Positions 13,301 to 24,726 of a stretch of DNA of 64,000 bases are shown one piece after another; positions within the stretch are counted from its first letter, which is position 1; every line of letters starts with the position of its first letter. A program made the translations under genes and the position numbers. The notes under the pieces are model-generated. The model searched no databases. It saw nothing but the letters and a program-made list of their open reading frames with translations, and was not told where the DNA came from. Location of the stretch: NCBI GenBank assembly GCA_023935145.1, contig CM043699.1, forward strand, positions 128,156,536-128,220,535. Reading direction: 5' to 3'. This stretch comes from Bretschneidera sinensis. Taxonomy: Eukaryota > Streptophyta > Magnoliopsida > Brassicales > Akaniaceae.

Positions 13301-15924
13301 CCTTCCACCACAGCATAGAATGTCAAGGAAAAAGTAATCTTAAGTTTGTGCATATTTTCCCACGGATTTATCAGTAGTTGAGTTTTATGGGAATCTTTGT
13401 AAGAAAAATGAGATGAAGTGTGTGTGTGTGTGTGTTTATATATATATATATATATCAAGTGGTAACGGTGAATATAGTGACTGGTGAGGTTTTGGTTAAT
13501 TAACAAGGTTTTAGTTTCCTTTTGTTGATAGCTGATTTCTTTTGTACCAAAAGGAAATTTATCCCTATAATTTTTTTTTTTTTGCTGCTGACTAGAGAAT
13601 GTGTGAAACTTTAATCATAATAAATCTCATGCCTTAGAAAAGATTGATTTTGATGGCCTATATATGGTCAATTCTTCAGGTGCTATGAAACCTTTTGAAG
13701 CTATATTCGTGTCTTCCAAATCGAAGAAGAATGATGCATGTGATCCACTAATCGTAGTCCTTCATGGAGGCCCGCATTCTGTCTCATTGTCTAGCTTTTC
13801 AAAGTCCTTGGCGTTTCTCTCTTCAATTGGTAATAGCTTGTTGATTGTAAATTATAGGTAAGAGAAACTTTACCTCTTTATTGCTTTCAATTTTAATTAG
13901 GGTAAACTTATTTGCTTTCTAAAATGTGTGATTATGGTACCCTGCAAAAGGGGAAAAAATTATGTTGAGAGCTGACTACTTCTAGCACACACCATGACAG
14001 TATTAATATTCTTTAATATTCTTTATGATCATTGGGAATATCTTTGCCTTAACATGCTTAACGACGTATCAGCTTATATCATCAATGGATGGTTGACATT
14101 GCTCCTCTGCCAGGCTTTTCTAACATGTAATTGATTACAGAGGTTCACTAGGATTTGGTGAGGAGGCCTTGCAATCTCTTCCTGGGAAAGTTGGGTCCCA
14201 GGTGATTTTCTTAATCTACTTTTGTTATGCATGCTTGGTTGTTGATTTGGTCAATAGTAAATAACTGAGTTGTCATCATGTTAGCTTTTGAAATATTTTA
14301 AGGATTTCGCAGACACTAATACCTTAGCTTGTTATGCACAGGATGTCAATGATGTGCTTACAGCCATAGATCGTGTCATTGACATGGGACTTGCCGACCC
14401 GTCTAAAATAACTGTGCTTGGTGGTTCTCATGGTGGTTTTCTAACTACTCACTTGATTGGCCAGGTGCGGTAGGTTTTAGTTATAGTGACTGAACTGTCT
14501 TGATGTAGTGAAATGTCCTTTAGTAGACTAGATGTTATTATTCGTAATATTACATGGATGTCTCATCACGTGAACAAAGGCTTAAAACTTTACAACTTTC
14601 TGCAGGCACCGGATAAGTTTGTTGCAGCAGCTGTAAGGAATCCAGTTTGTAACCTTGCGTCGATGGTTGGTATAACAGATATCCCCGATTGGTGTTATGT
14701 GGAAGCCTATGGTAGCAAGGGGATAAGTAACTACACAGAAGCACCTTCAGCTGAGCACCTCACTCACTTTTATGGCATGTCTCCCATATCACACTTCTCA
14801 AAGGTATGCTTATTGATGACCGGTTTCTTTTTCTATATTAGCTAGGTGATTCCGTGGTATATAAGAGAAGCATAACAGAATGCAAAAGAGATTCTGCTCC
14901 GAGATCTAAATCAAGTACAACTCAATGAACAGAAAGCCTTGTCCTACAGCTGTGCTAGGATTGCTGACCTGAAAAAAGAACCCTGCGAGCATGCTCATTT
15001 TGGCATTGACAGAAACTGGAAAGTGGGTCCTTCATCCTCAAAGCAACTGGAAAGAGTAATGTTGCTGCAATGGCAACCATGCCTGTGTGGTGCCAATGCC
15101 ACTGACAAGTAGCATGACTGCATGGCTGCATGGCGTACTTTCTCACTTGCACAGGCTGGCTGTTGTTTTTTTATTGATTTGAAGGAAAATCAATCAAAAA
15201 ATTATAAATAGATAAATTATTTATGTAATTCTTGGTTTTCAAATATAGTACAGGTTATAGTAGAATATATGCTATATTCCAAAGATTTAATGCTATAATA
15301 TGAGCTTTACATTCTTCAGTTGGGAAATTTAGAACTTAACATATTTCTCTCATTTAAAGAATAGTACATATTTGAACGATCAGTTCTGTTGAGTAAGGGC
15401 TTGTCACTTAAACACGACTTGTACTGCTAAATTATTGTTATATAATATCTGCAGGTCAAAACACCCACCCTGTTTCTTTTAGGTGCTCAAGATCTCCGCG
15501 TTCCAGTTTCTAATGGCTTGCAAGTAAGATATTTTGTTGCCTTTTATAGAATAATAATCACCATGGCTGACATTTTAATTTAGATTTTAGGAATCCTCAT
15601 TTTTTTTACTCACTTTGCAAAAATTGGCATGGTATGATGACTTTTAATGATGTTGAGATTTGAAATGTGCAGTACATGAGGGCATTGAAGGAAAAAGGGG
15701 TTGAGGTCAAAGTTATCGTGTTTCCTAATGAAATTCATGGACTCGATAGGTAAACATGTGCCCCATGTGCACTTATGATTTAATAGACACAATCACAAGT
15801 CGAGATTAAGCTAGTGTCATAATTCGAATTAATCATCTGACGCATACTTCTTTTCTGCAGACCTCAGTCTGATTTTGAGAGCTCTCTTAACATTGGAGTG
15901 TGGTTCAAGAAGTATTGTAAATGA
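4363..15924 (+). CDS. AARE: Acylamino-acid-releasing enzyme (acylpeptide hydrolase), 17 exons
   Basis: Serine peptidase of family S9C, removing N-acylated residues from peptides; plant homologues also degrade oxidised proteins. Exons by eye, all GT-AG: 4363-4513, 4608-4911, 5082-5303, 5405-5623, 5746-5820, 6716-6854, 12264-12415, 12515-12597, 12698-12819, 12910-12988, 13680-13857, 14141-14201, 14342-14464, 14606-14803, 15455-15523, 15673-15749, 15861-15924. They sum to 2316 nt, in frame, giving 771 aa, close to the roughly 760-aa plant norm. The N-terminal half is the beta-propeller; the C-terminal third is the alpha/beta-hydrolase. The catalytic triad is visible: Ser624 in GGSHGG, Asp715 in GAQDLRV, His747 in NEIHGLD. 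The oxyanion-side motif HGGPH lies in exon 11. No internal stops or frameshifts were found. The start codon opens the conserved 'MDSSG' N-terminus. Intron 6 is about 5.4 kb because of an antisense copia insertion. Gene symbol by similarity only. Confidence 0.95.
5869..5894. repeat. Poly-C tract (26 C) followed by poly-T
   Basis: An uninterrupted run of 26 C, followed by 12 T, about 50 bp inside AARE intron 5. Such runs are length-unstable and error-prone in assemblies. Confidence 0.9.
6231..6660. repeat. About 217-bp tandem duplication in AARE intron 5
   Basis: Two adjacent copies (about 6231-6451 and 6452-6660) share long near-identical runs such as TTGATCACCTAAATTTCAGT and CATGCTTGGAGTCTATTGAT. 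They differ by scattered substitutions and a small deletion in the second copy. The duplication lies in the intron, clear of both splice sites. Confidence 0.85.
7162..7265 (-). repeat. 3' LTR of the intronic copia element
   Basis: Terminal repeat matching 12028-12141. On the element's strand it begins TGTTAGAGTA and ends TTGCGACA. The target duplication ATAAC lies just outside at 7157-7161. Confidence 0.9.
7346..11493 (-). pseudogene. Copia gag-pol polyprotein relic
   Basis: Read on the - strand, the domains follow copia order. Gag (UBN2-like) starts near 11421 ('HKLDGTNYAQWD'). The protease core 'IIDSGATDHV' lies near 10360-10330. The integrase fragment at 9711-9450 has 'LRSDNAREN' and 'QNRVAERKHR', and the post-integrase region at 9469-8900 has 'PHVFGSVCFVH'. 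Reverse transcriptase runs from about 8750 ('AAMEVEIDALSHTNTWELV') to about 8000. RNase H is at 7582-7346 ('FACDNQAAIHIA'). Numerous frameshifts and stops break it into more than ten pieces, so it cannot encode enzyme. The first long gag ORF starts at 11493, though the conserved gag start is probably the Met near 11427. Confidence 0.9.
12028..12141 (-). repeat. 5' LTR of the intronic copia element
   Basis: Partner of 7162-7265, about 10 bp longer through a small insertion near its outer end (CTAACATACTCTAACA). The initiator tRNA-Met primer-binding site lies immediately inside, and the right target duplication ATAAC lies at 12142-12146. Confidence 0.9.
13418..13455. repeat. (GT)n(TA)n microsatellite in AARE intron 10
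   Basis: About nine GT units followed, after TT, by about nine TA units. It lies well away from the splice sites. Confidence 0.9.
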
Positions 15925-16696
15925 AATGGCTTGTGTAACTTGTGATCTGCCTTGATAAGATTGAGCATAGAAGTGTCCTTGATTGTAAAGCTGCTTATAG
16001 AATGAAGTCCAGCTATATTGAAAATTTTCATCTCGATTGGTGAAGTCGGTTCTCTACTTCCATTTCAAGCATGCATGATCATTCTTAATAATAGCAACGA
16101 CTTCTGTTATTTGAGTTTACCATGATTCCTACTTTATTCTTTTGGTTGCTTGTAGGAAGCATTCATGACCCAATTAAGTTTGGGATTAAGGGTTCTTTTA
16201 GTTGAGTGGGGTTGTAATTAGGCAATTAATTTTTCTTAGACGTCATTGTATGATGCAATAGTAAAAACTTAGGACCATCGGTGTAAATGCTGGGTTTCAG
16301 TCTCGAGAGCAGTTACTTTCAGGAGAAATGCATAAGGTTGTGACTGTCTCATGATTTATGATCGTGCCCTTTCAAAATCTTACTTGATTCAAGCTGAGGG
16401 ATTAGGGTACTTTGTCTTTGGAGTTTTGTGCAGCTAATGATGTTTACAATAAGATGGTATGGTGCATGAACTGATATCATTTGCAGTGGAAATCAATTTT
16501 CCAGAATTTCATAAAATGATGTTGTTAGGTCTTGATGCGTCTTCTGTCCTTTATTTTTTTTTTATTTGCTCAGTAACATATTTGATTGGCATGAAATATA
16601 AATTATATTTTTAACCTTGTTTAGGACAGACCTGGGCTGTTTGTCAAGTATGTGTATCTAGTGCCTTCTATCTTCCTGAGCTCAAAATCAAAGCGG
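15925..16696. other. AARE 3' UTR and downstream flank
   Basis: The first part is presumably the AARE 3' UTR. No perfect AATAAA is obvious; AATGAA near 16000 is a possible weak poly(A) signal. No other gene is seen. Confidence 0.4.
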
Positions 16697-17476
16697 CTAT
16701 ACTATGTTTTCTATTTTGATCCCCTTATTAATTTTTTTTTAATTAATGTTATCAACTATTGATCGCATCTTATTTTGATTTCTCAAATGATTTATTTATC
16801 GGAAATTGCTAGATTAACATACTCACCTGATTAATATTTGCTAACTTGAGCTCAATTTACCACATCTCACTTGGCTAGCATTCAAATGCTTAATATAGTG
16901 TAAAATCTTGATTACATTGGTATTAAAACAAATAACCTATTAATCTATGAATAAAAATGATAAATTTATTGTACAAAGAAGTCAAATTTCCAACTTCGTG
17001 AACTCTTCTATTTGATTTACTTGAAAACCAGAGCAAATGCTTGATGGAGTAAAGGCTATTATAGAGAAATTAGCAATTTAAACAAGATTATTAATGCAAA
17101 TCAAAGAAATTTATACATTGATATCTCAGTTTTTGGGCAAATAAAAAAAGTCTTTGTTCTTCTTCTATGGTATAGTAACCCTAAAATTCAATTCAAAAGT
17201 GGTATACTAATCTATTTATAATTCTTCTACGGTGTCAATTTTAGGGAGTGAGAGATTTTTGTCTTGGGCTATACGTTTTAGGGAGTTGAAAGTTTGAGCT
17301 AGATTGACAAATGTTAATTAGGTTAGCATATTGATTGGGCAATTCTTGGTCAAAATTCGTCGGAAAATTATTTTGGGGACCAATATAGGACGCAATCAAT
17401 AGTTTAGTTGATAACATCAATTGAGAAAATTTCTAATCAAGAGATTAAAATAGAAAACAAGGTATACTTAGAAGAT
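16697..17476. mobile_element. Long inverted repeat, fold-back-like element
   Basis: The left arm (about 16697-16862) and right arm (about 17284-17476) are imperfect reverse complements. Matching blocks include TGTTTTCTATTTT / AAAATAGAAAACA, GTTATCAACTATTGATCG / CAATCAATAGTTTAGTTGATAAC, and the inner ATGCTAACCTAATTAACATTTG-like block. The loop of about 420 bp has no coding capacity. The structure resembles a non-autonomous fold-back or MITE-type DNA transposon. Target duplications could not be identified, so the superfamily is open. Confidence 0.65.
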
Positions 17477-18227
17477 TAAAAATGAAATTTACCCAAATCA
17501 AAGCACAGTTAAAAAAACTATATCAATTGAGTCATTGATCGTAATCTGATTACATTTTCCTTTTCGTTCTTTCTCTGGTGGCGGAAAATAGTGAATTAAT
17601 TGAGTAAATTGATGATCTTCATTAGCTATTCAAATTAAAATTTCAAGATTCTCTTATCTTTACATGGGTTAAATTATCTTGCTAAAGCAAGAGGTTTAAG
17701 GGTATCATAATTATCATCGCCAAGATTTTTGATGGGCTTTACCATTTCAAAGCATGCTTAATCACCTTTAGAATTCTTCATGAGTAGTAAGCTATCTTAA
17801 AAATAATTATACTCTACAAAATAAGAAAGGAATATTGGATAGAAAGAGGTAAACCTCGTAAATGAAATTTTCTTACACGAATGAAACTCATCTATTCTTT
17901 TTAATAAGAGTAAACCACTTTCAACTTTCATTTTCATAGAGAAACATGAAAAGAAAAATTGTTTCTAAACACATAATTTGAGAGTCTCAATCAATTTTAC
18001 CAACGTACGGTTCTTAACGATGTGTTTGGAATGAAATCGATTGGAAATGAGGGGAAGAGAGGAGAAGGGAAGGAAAGGGCAAGAATAAGATTGAAGATAT
18101 AGAAAGAGATTCAAAAGAGATTTAGAATTAATCCCCTCCTATACCCTATAGACCCTAATTTTTTATACCCTCCAATTTGAATATATGAAAAGAGATTCAA
18201 AATGATACAAAAGAGATTTAGAATTAG
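17477..18227. other. Intergenic, no gene seen
   Basis: AT-rich spacer with a purine-rich patch (about 18030-18130: GGGGAAGAGAGGAGAAGGG). Nothing recognisable in coding or RNA terms. Confidence 0.4.
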
Positions 18228-18232
18228 TAGTA

Positions 18233-18470
18233 TATAAAAGAGTTTCGTTGTGAAATATCGGGCACTTACCAAATGATTCGAAATCTTCTAATATTTGGAC
18301 TCATCTCTAGTTCTTTACACTTCAATATCGCTGGAGGTCGAGCGTGAAATCACAATGAAGGAAATCACGTTCTTGTCACAACCCAAGAACCTTTATGTCT
18401 CTTCTAATGGTAGAAGATGATGTTTCTCTCTCTATATATCAAATTTTCGAAGAACTTTTTCTTTCATCTC

Positions 18471-18541
<71 letters not shown>

Positions 18542-18696
18542 CTACAGTGAGAGTTGGTTATTTTCAATTAAATAACCAAGGGATGCATGGATTCAATCAA
18601 GGGTTGCTTGGTTTCATTCATGTCTCTTGGTTATAGATTAAATGGGTGGGTCGGGTCGCCCATAATGGGTGCCCAACCTAGCCCAGATTTCAAACA
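18233..18696 (-). repeat. 3' LTR of the non-autonomous element
   Basis: Matches 20973-21400 along its length, for example TCTTCTAATATTTGGACTC versus TCTTCTAGTATTTGGACTC, and both share the GGTTATTTTCA...AAATAACCAAG region. It includes the (AC)n(AT)n tract at 18474-18534, which the other LTR lacks. Confidence 0.85.
18474..18534. repeat. (AC)n(AT)n compound microsatellite
   Basis: About 17 AC units run directly into about 14 AT units inside the left LTR. Confidence 0.95.
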
Positions 18697-20398
18697 TCTC
18701 ACACTCGCACATGATGGGCACGACATCGCCCAACAGTTAAAGTTAGAGAGAACCTCAACATCAAATTTCTATTGGAGAACTTCATACTAGCAAATGGGTC
18801 ATGTGACCTGCGAGTACACCTGCACTTGGGAGCTCAATAGTATGCACTTGTTAGGGATACACAACAGCTTCAACCCTAAGTACATGTAGTATGAAATACA
18901 TCCTATAGTGGTTTACTCTTTTTTTATAAGAGTGTATGTCCTTTTAAATTGCATACCACTATACGGATCTCAGCATAGTCGCAATCTACATCCTTATGCT
19001 CTCATGTGCCTAGCTCGAATTCTTTATTAGCTCACTCCTTTGAGCACCATAATAAGTACTCACATCTGGCTTTCAACAAGGTTTCTATAATCATGGGATG
19101 ATCATTTGGTCTAATTTTTTAAGCTTTGGCTCAAGACCTCATATTGGCTCTAGTAAAGGCAATTTTTAATAAGGCACACTGTTTATGAATTATTCACATT
19201 CATTATATACTTATCTCATTTTCATTAGCATCAAAATAGTATACCAAGTCTCATCTCAACTCACTATCTCAACGCTTGAGACGATCGCTCGTGTGAGAGA
19301 GCCGACCTCTTCCAGGTGATATACTTTCATATGTGTGTGTATTTGTGCTAATGTCAACATGTATAAGATATCCAATATGTCTAAAATATATGGAATGAAC
19401 ACTAAAGCTATTAATATACTAGTACATAGATTTTTATTTAACCAATATGCATACCTAGAGTTTTTAATGTAAGGCAAAAGCATTCTTCTAGGGAAAAATT
19501 TAACTCAGTTATCTACTGAGTAAATATTTACTGTCGGGTCACTTTCTTTTGATCTACATTATCTTCAATGTAAGTTATTCTTATAATTAATATATTTGGT
19601 CCCACCAAGATATTAAAGATCCCACATGTAAGCAATATCAACTTGATTATCAAAGTTGACTGTCACTAATTCCAAAATATTATCAAAGTTGACTCTCACT
19701 TCTTTGCCACTACATCTATGTGCATCATTTAAGTTTTGAATACTTTTTATAATTAAGACAACTCTAATATAAGTGACATGCTCACTACATCCTAGAGTAA
19801 TTAACATCTGTAAATATGTTAAAATTAATACTCAATTAATTGTTAAATTCATTTACATGACAACATATATATGTGCACGCAATTTGGATTGAATTCTACT
19901 TTTGCATAGAAAAACAGAAATCCAAGAGCTTTCATAATCTCCCATTGGATATTAAGCCCATTAAAAAAATTATACTAAAAAATAAGTTTTTTGCACTCAA
20001 ACAATGCGCAATCTTAATTTTAGAAAATTTTTATTTTTTAAAAATAATTAACTAATTTTTTTATTCAAAAATTAATATTAAGTAATCCATGAAAAATAAT
20101 TTCTTGAAAAATTATAGAAATATTGGAAATATTTTTCTTATCAAAATAGAATTTTCAAGGTCACCCGAGAGGTTGTCAGTAGCCGTCACGCATCGACAAT
20201 CTATTTATAAAACATATGCTTCATACAGCTTGAGAGAATCCCACACGTCACATCAATGCATGCATACTACGCGCCACCCTGGAGACGTCGCATGCTGACC
20301 GGACCACCGGTGTTTTCTTTGTTTGGCCATGTTGATCACGTTGATTGGCTCCGTTTCATGGTTTGGTCACTGGAAAGTGAGAAGTGTGTGTTCACTCA

Positions 20399-20406
<8 letters not shown>

Positions 20407-20483
<77 letters not shown>
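20407..20483. repeat. (CT)n microsatellite
   Basis: About 38 uninterrupted CT units in the internal region of the non-autonomous element. Open frames reading Ser-Leu or Glu-Arg repeats across it are artefacts of the repeat. Confidence 0.95.
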
Positions 20484-20486
<3 letters not shown>

Positions 20487-20972
20487 TGCATGGAGCAGTG
20501 TGTTGGAGGTCTTCTTCAACCTCCACACTTATGAAATTTGGCCGAAAATGATCAAATTTTCGGGCCTCATATCTTTCTCTACAGATATCCAAAAAATTTG
20601 TGTAATATACCGTTGGAAATCTTACGAAAAAATCTTTCCAACCAAATAAATCACATATCATGAAATTAAATGTAAAATTTATGACAAATTTTCAAAGTTT
20701 CGGGTCTTATGGTTAGGGTTTCAATTTTCTCTCTTGTCTTTGAGAGTTAGCAAACCAAATTTTCCATATTTCATCTACATACTATAGACTATATTATTCT
20801 AGAAATTACGACATATAGTAAAGAAACAAACTATTTGCCACTTTCAGCAATTAAAACTCCATTATTTCTGATTTTATGAATTTATATGCATTTTCTATCA
20901 ATTTGAAACATGCATTTATATTCACAGAGACTATATACTTCCAAAGAACGTAAACACTTGCTCTAATACCAA

Positions 20973-21400
20973 TGTAAAAGAGTTTCATAGTGAAATATCA
21001 GGTACTTACCGAGACGATCGGAAATCTTCTAGTATTTGGACTCCTCTTTAGTTCTTTACACTTCAATCTTGCCAGAGGTCGGACATGAAACCACAATGAA
21101 GAAAATTACGTTCTTGTCATAACCCAAGAACCTTTATGTCTCTTATAATGGTAGAAGATGATGTTTCTCTCTCTAGAATATGTTTCTCTCTCTATATCAA
21201 ATTTTCCATCAACCTTTTCTTTCATGTTATTTACATGCATATATACTGCAGTGAGAGTTGGTTATTTTCAGTTAAATAACCAAGAGATGCATTGATTCAA
21301 CCAAGAGTTACTTGGTTTCATCCATGTCTCTTAGTTCTAGATTAAATTGGTGGGTCAGGTCGCCCATCATGGGTGCCCAACCCGGCCCAAATTTCCTACA
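20973..21400 (-). repeat. 5' LTR of the non-autonomous element
   Basis: Starts with intact TG and ends with CA on the + strand as written. The primer-binding-site-like sequence lies immediately to its left, which fixes the element's orientation. Confidence 0.85.
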
Positions 21401-21405
21401 TAGTG

Positions 21406-22541
21406 CAATTTAGTAAGGAATTAGGTAGTTACGAGTTGGTTAAGTTTATTAGTTGTTTAAGATCGTTTGTTGGTTGAGTCCTTGTTTTCTTGTAAACACA
21501 ATTAGCATAATCAATGAATAAATAAGAAACTTTTAGTTTTATAATTTCTCTTTCCTCTCTCTATCTTTTTTAGAGGTTTGGTCGCTAGCCATTAATTAGT
21601 GTCAATTATCTTCATCTTCCCTACAATTTATCATCAATCCATCCTTATATTCAAGAACCACAATCCACCCAAAATCTTGTTCATATCATTGGTGTTTTCA
21701 TTCATCCTCCCTTAATTCATTTCATTCTTATTACTTTCTCAATTCAATTCAGTGGAGCACATATTCGACAAATACAACAAGTTGGTCATCCATTTCTATA
21801 AAATGGAACAATAAGATCCACATGATCCGACGATCCCATAAATTGAAGAAGAAATTTCCAAGGTGATGGAAATGATCTGTAATATTGATTTGGATAGTTT
21901 TGATTTTGACAACCATGATCCTAAAACAACAACAAGAAGAAATTGTGCTGCTTGTCTTGGGTGGTTTTAGTGTTAAGGAGAAGTAAGATTTTCTCTTTAC
22001 TCTTTTTTTATTATATCAAAAAGAATAAGAAAACTCTGCCTATATACAAGAGATGTCGCAAGTTTAAATTGAAGACTAAGATACTACACTACTACAACAA
22101 GAAGATGAAGGAATTCAAGAAGATTATACCATTGAAGATTATTGTGGAACCATATATCAACTGCATTTACAAGAAGAAATTTCAAAGTATAATTGCTAGC
22201 ACCTACTTCAACACCTGATGCTATGATACAGGACAAAAATCCAGGTCCTGATGAATCCACAGTATCAAAGACAGAGGATATTGTAAGCAGCGTGCTGACC
22301 AAGAGATTCATTCTTGGCCAAGAGATTCATTCTTGGCAAAGATGATGTCAACAAAGCAAGGCCTTCAATGAGATTGAAGGAACTAAACACATGGTGTCTT
22401 CTATAATTGCTCGTGCGAAATTTGAAGAATTACCCATGGATTTGTTTAGGAAATATATGGAGCACGTGGAGAAATGCACAAGGGACAAGAAGATCGACAA
22501 AAGTTAGTTTCATGAGGTGATTCTTGTTTATGGGCCAACGA
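21406..22541. other. Unidentified, possibly retroelement-derived DNA
   Basis: No recognised domain. 21480-21720 looks like an LTR end or leader (TTGTAAACACAATTAGC, AATGAATAAATAAGAA, then a CT-rich block). The following AAG/GAA-rich stretch (21840-22500) resembles broken coding sequence but matches nothing I know. A short tandem duplication (GAGATTCATTCTTGGC twice) sits at about 22303-22338. Possibly the relic of another LTR element. Confidence 0.3.
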
Positions 22542-22593
22542 TGATGCTAGTAAGGGTAAAGAAGTAATTTAATAAATATAACATATAATTAAA

Positions 22594-22615
22594 AATATAT
22601 ATATATATATATATA
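22594..22615. repeat. (AT)n microsatellite in a gypsy LTR
   Basis: About 11 AT units, at a position corresponding to an AT-rich tract near the end of the related LTRs. Confidence 0.85.
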
Positions 22616-23724
22616 CGTGAAAGAATTATTATTGAATAAAATATTTCTCTTTAAAAAAAGAGGGATGTGTTCAGTGTGGGTAGGAAGAAGAAAAAAAAAG
22701 AAAGGAAAAAAAGAAAAGAAAAGAAAAGAAGAAAAAAAATGTGGCAACACTGGAATCCAAGTGTTACAAAAAGAGGGAGTGTGGTGTGTTGTGTATCATG
22801 CATGATACACAGCGCAAAAGTGAACAGTTGGGGGAGGGGGGCAAAAATCTGCATATATATACACACACACACTTTATTTCTTTATTTTTTAATTTTTTTT
22901 TTTACTTATCAAATCCTTTTTGGTTTCTCCTTTCATCAATTCAAACTACTCTATTTCTTTAACGCCTGGGGACTGAAAGAAAGTTGAAAGAGTAAAATTT
23001 TGAAAGAGTTTACAGGAGAATTTATAGAGAGGCACAAGAAGCTCTAAGAAAAACATAATGTAATAATGTAAGTTTTATTTTTGAAATCTAGCATACATGA
23101 AATTTCTCGGAATTCAAAGTGGCAATTTTCAAAGGATGTGAATTATGGAAGAATTGAAGAATAAATTAAAAATTTTAATATAAATATTATGTCAGGTGTT
23201 GACGATCAGCAACCGGGGAAAATTACTGAGAGGAGCAGGAAAGACAAAGAGATGATCCACGGGTAACTCTAAGTGCTACGTGGTGAGTTAGATTTACTTT
23301 AAGTAATCAAGATAAATGTGAAATATATAGTGATAATATTAGAATAAATCATTAACTTATGATTTGGTGATAGATGAAAGTTGGTTGATAGGTATGATAG
23401 GAATAGTGGATGTGTAGAGAATTATTTTATAAGAAATAATATTATTGGAATAATGAGTCAATTTAATAACAAAGGCAATAAGTAAAATTCTTGATGAGTT
23501 TAGTTGATGATTTGATATGATTTATGAGGAGAGGAAATTTAGTGGATCTTGACGATCTATGGTTGATGATTTGATATGATTTATAAGGAGAGAAATTTAG
23601 TGGAATTTTTCAAATAATAATTTGAGAATAATCAGGATAGCTAGTCTAAATATCTGAATACATGCTTGTTTTTTTTTATTATTCATATGCATATTCATAT
23701 GCATATTCATATGCATATGCATGA

Positions 23725-23892
23725 AATAAAAGAACCAGGAGGGTAGCAGGTCTAAATTAAAACCGTGACAGCCGGTATGTGTTAGAAATAAAATAACTAG
23801 GAGGGCAGCCGGTCTAAATGAGAATAAAAGAACCGGGAAGGCAGCCGATCTAAATGAGAATGAAAGAACCGAGAAGGCAGCCGGTCTAAGAT
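23725..23892 (+). repeat. LTR-internal repeats with core GGCAGCCGGTCTAA
   Basis: At least four degenerate copies of a unit of roughly 33-50 bp contain AACCGGGAAGGCAGCCGRTCTAAATGAG or variants. The reverse-complement series occurs in both LTRs of the gypsy element at 43.3-53.4 kb (near 44095-44280 and 51925-52120). A CATATGCATATT repeat lies just before it at 23685-23722. Confidence 0.75.
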
Positions 23893-24726
23893 AAAAACAT
23901 GTCGACATGTGGAAAGATGTTCCTAATAATAATAACATTTAACTTCACGTATTGCATTTACTTTAAATATTGATTGTTATTGCTTGATATGTTAAAGTGC
24001 TATTTATGATTGTAAATCTATTGATAGAGGAATGAGTCTCATAGAGAGACAAAAATGCTAAGGAAAAAATATGAAAATATGTGTGATAAGTAACTCAAGA
24101 AGAGATTGTGTAATAGGAGAATTATGAAATTGAGTAGTGATTACAGAATATTTTTATTGAATTATTTGAGGAAAAGATGAACGAATATCGGAAGATTTTT
24201 AGAAGTAATTGAATTAGAAGATGTAACTGGAAGTATAAAATTGAACATTTCTAGTGAATTTAATTCACCGAGTTTGTGAAGCTCACTTTTCATTGTACAA
24301 TGATTTCAGGTAGCAGGCAAAACAGATAGTTTGGTGAGTTGAGGTTCAGACAAAATCATTTTTTGTAAACCACGTACGTGTCCACATCCTCAGACTAATG
24401 AGAAAATAAAATAAAAATTTATTTGTAAATATTCATGCATATTACGTTGTTTATAACGTTTAAGTCAATATCAAAATGATGTATCTCCCTTGTTGAGGGT
24501 TGAGGATTGATGTAAAAATTTATGCTGATGTTATTTTTTCTTGTTGCATATATGTGTCGTGTTGAGATTTTCAAAATGTGAAAACACTGTCTTGGGGGTG
24601 GCCAACCCGAGATGGGTCATTACAATTTTGGTATCAAAGTATTAGGTTTTATGATTCTGTAGACTACATAAAAAGTAAGAAAGTGGAAGATTTAAAACAA
24701 ATTATATTACAATGAATAGTCTGAGG

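Larger units (their letters stand above)
18233..21400 (-). mobile_element. Non-autonomous LTR retrotransposon (LARD-like)
   Basis: Two direct repeats, 18233-18696 (464 bp) and 20973-21400 (428 bp), enclose 2.28 kb without any gag-pol domain. Both end ...ACA. The right copy begins TGTAAAAGAG and the left TATAAAAGAG, a G-to-A change in the terminal TG. On the - strand a primer-binding-site-like TTGGTATTAGAGCA (20972-20959) follows the right LTR, so the element points left. Candidate target duplications are TAGTA (18228-18232) and TAGTG (21401-21405), with one mismatch. The size difference is largely a microsatellite in the left LTR. It would need enzymes from an autonomous relative that is not seen here. 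Confidence 0.82.

Noticed and set aside
20392..20661. Arg-Glu and Ser-Leu repeat proteins across the CT tract
   Set aside because: These are translations of a (CT)n microsatellite; no domain and no splice support.
22651..22987. Lys-rich and Phe-rich ORFs on both strands
   Set aside because: They come from an A/G-rich tract inside a gypsy LTR, not from a gene.
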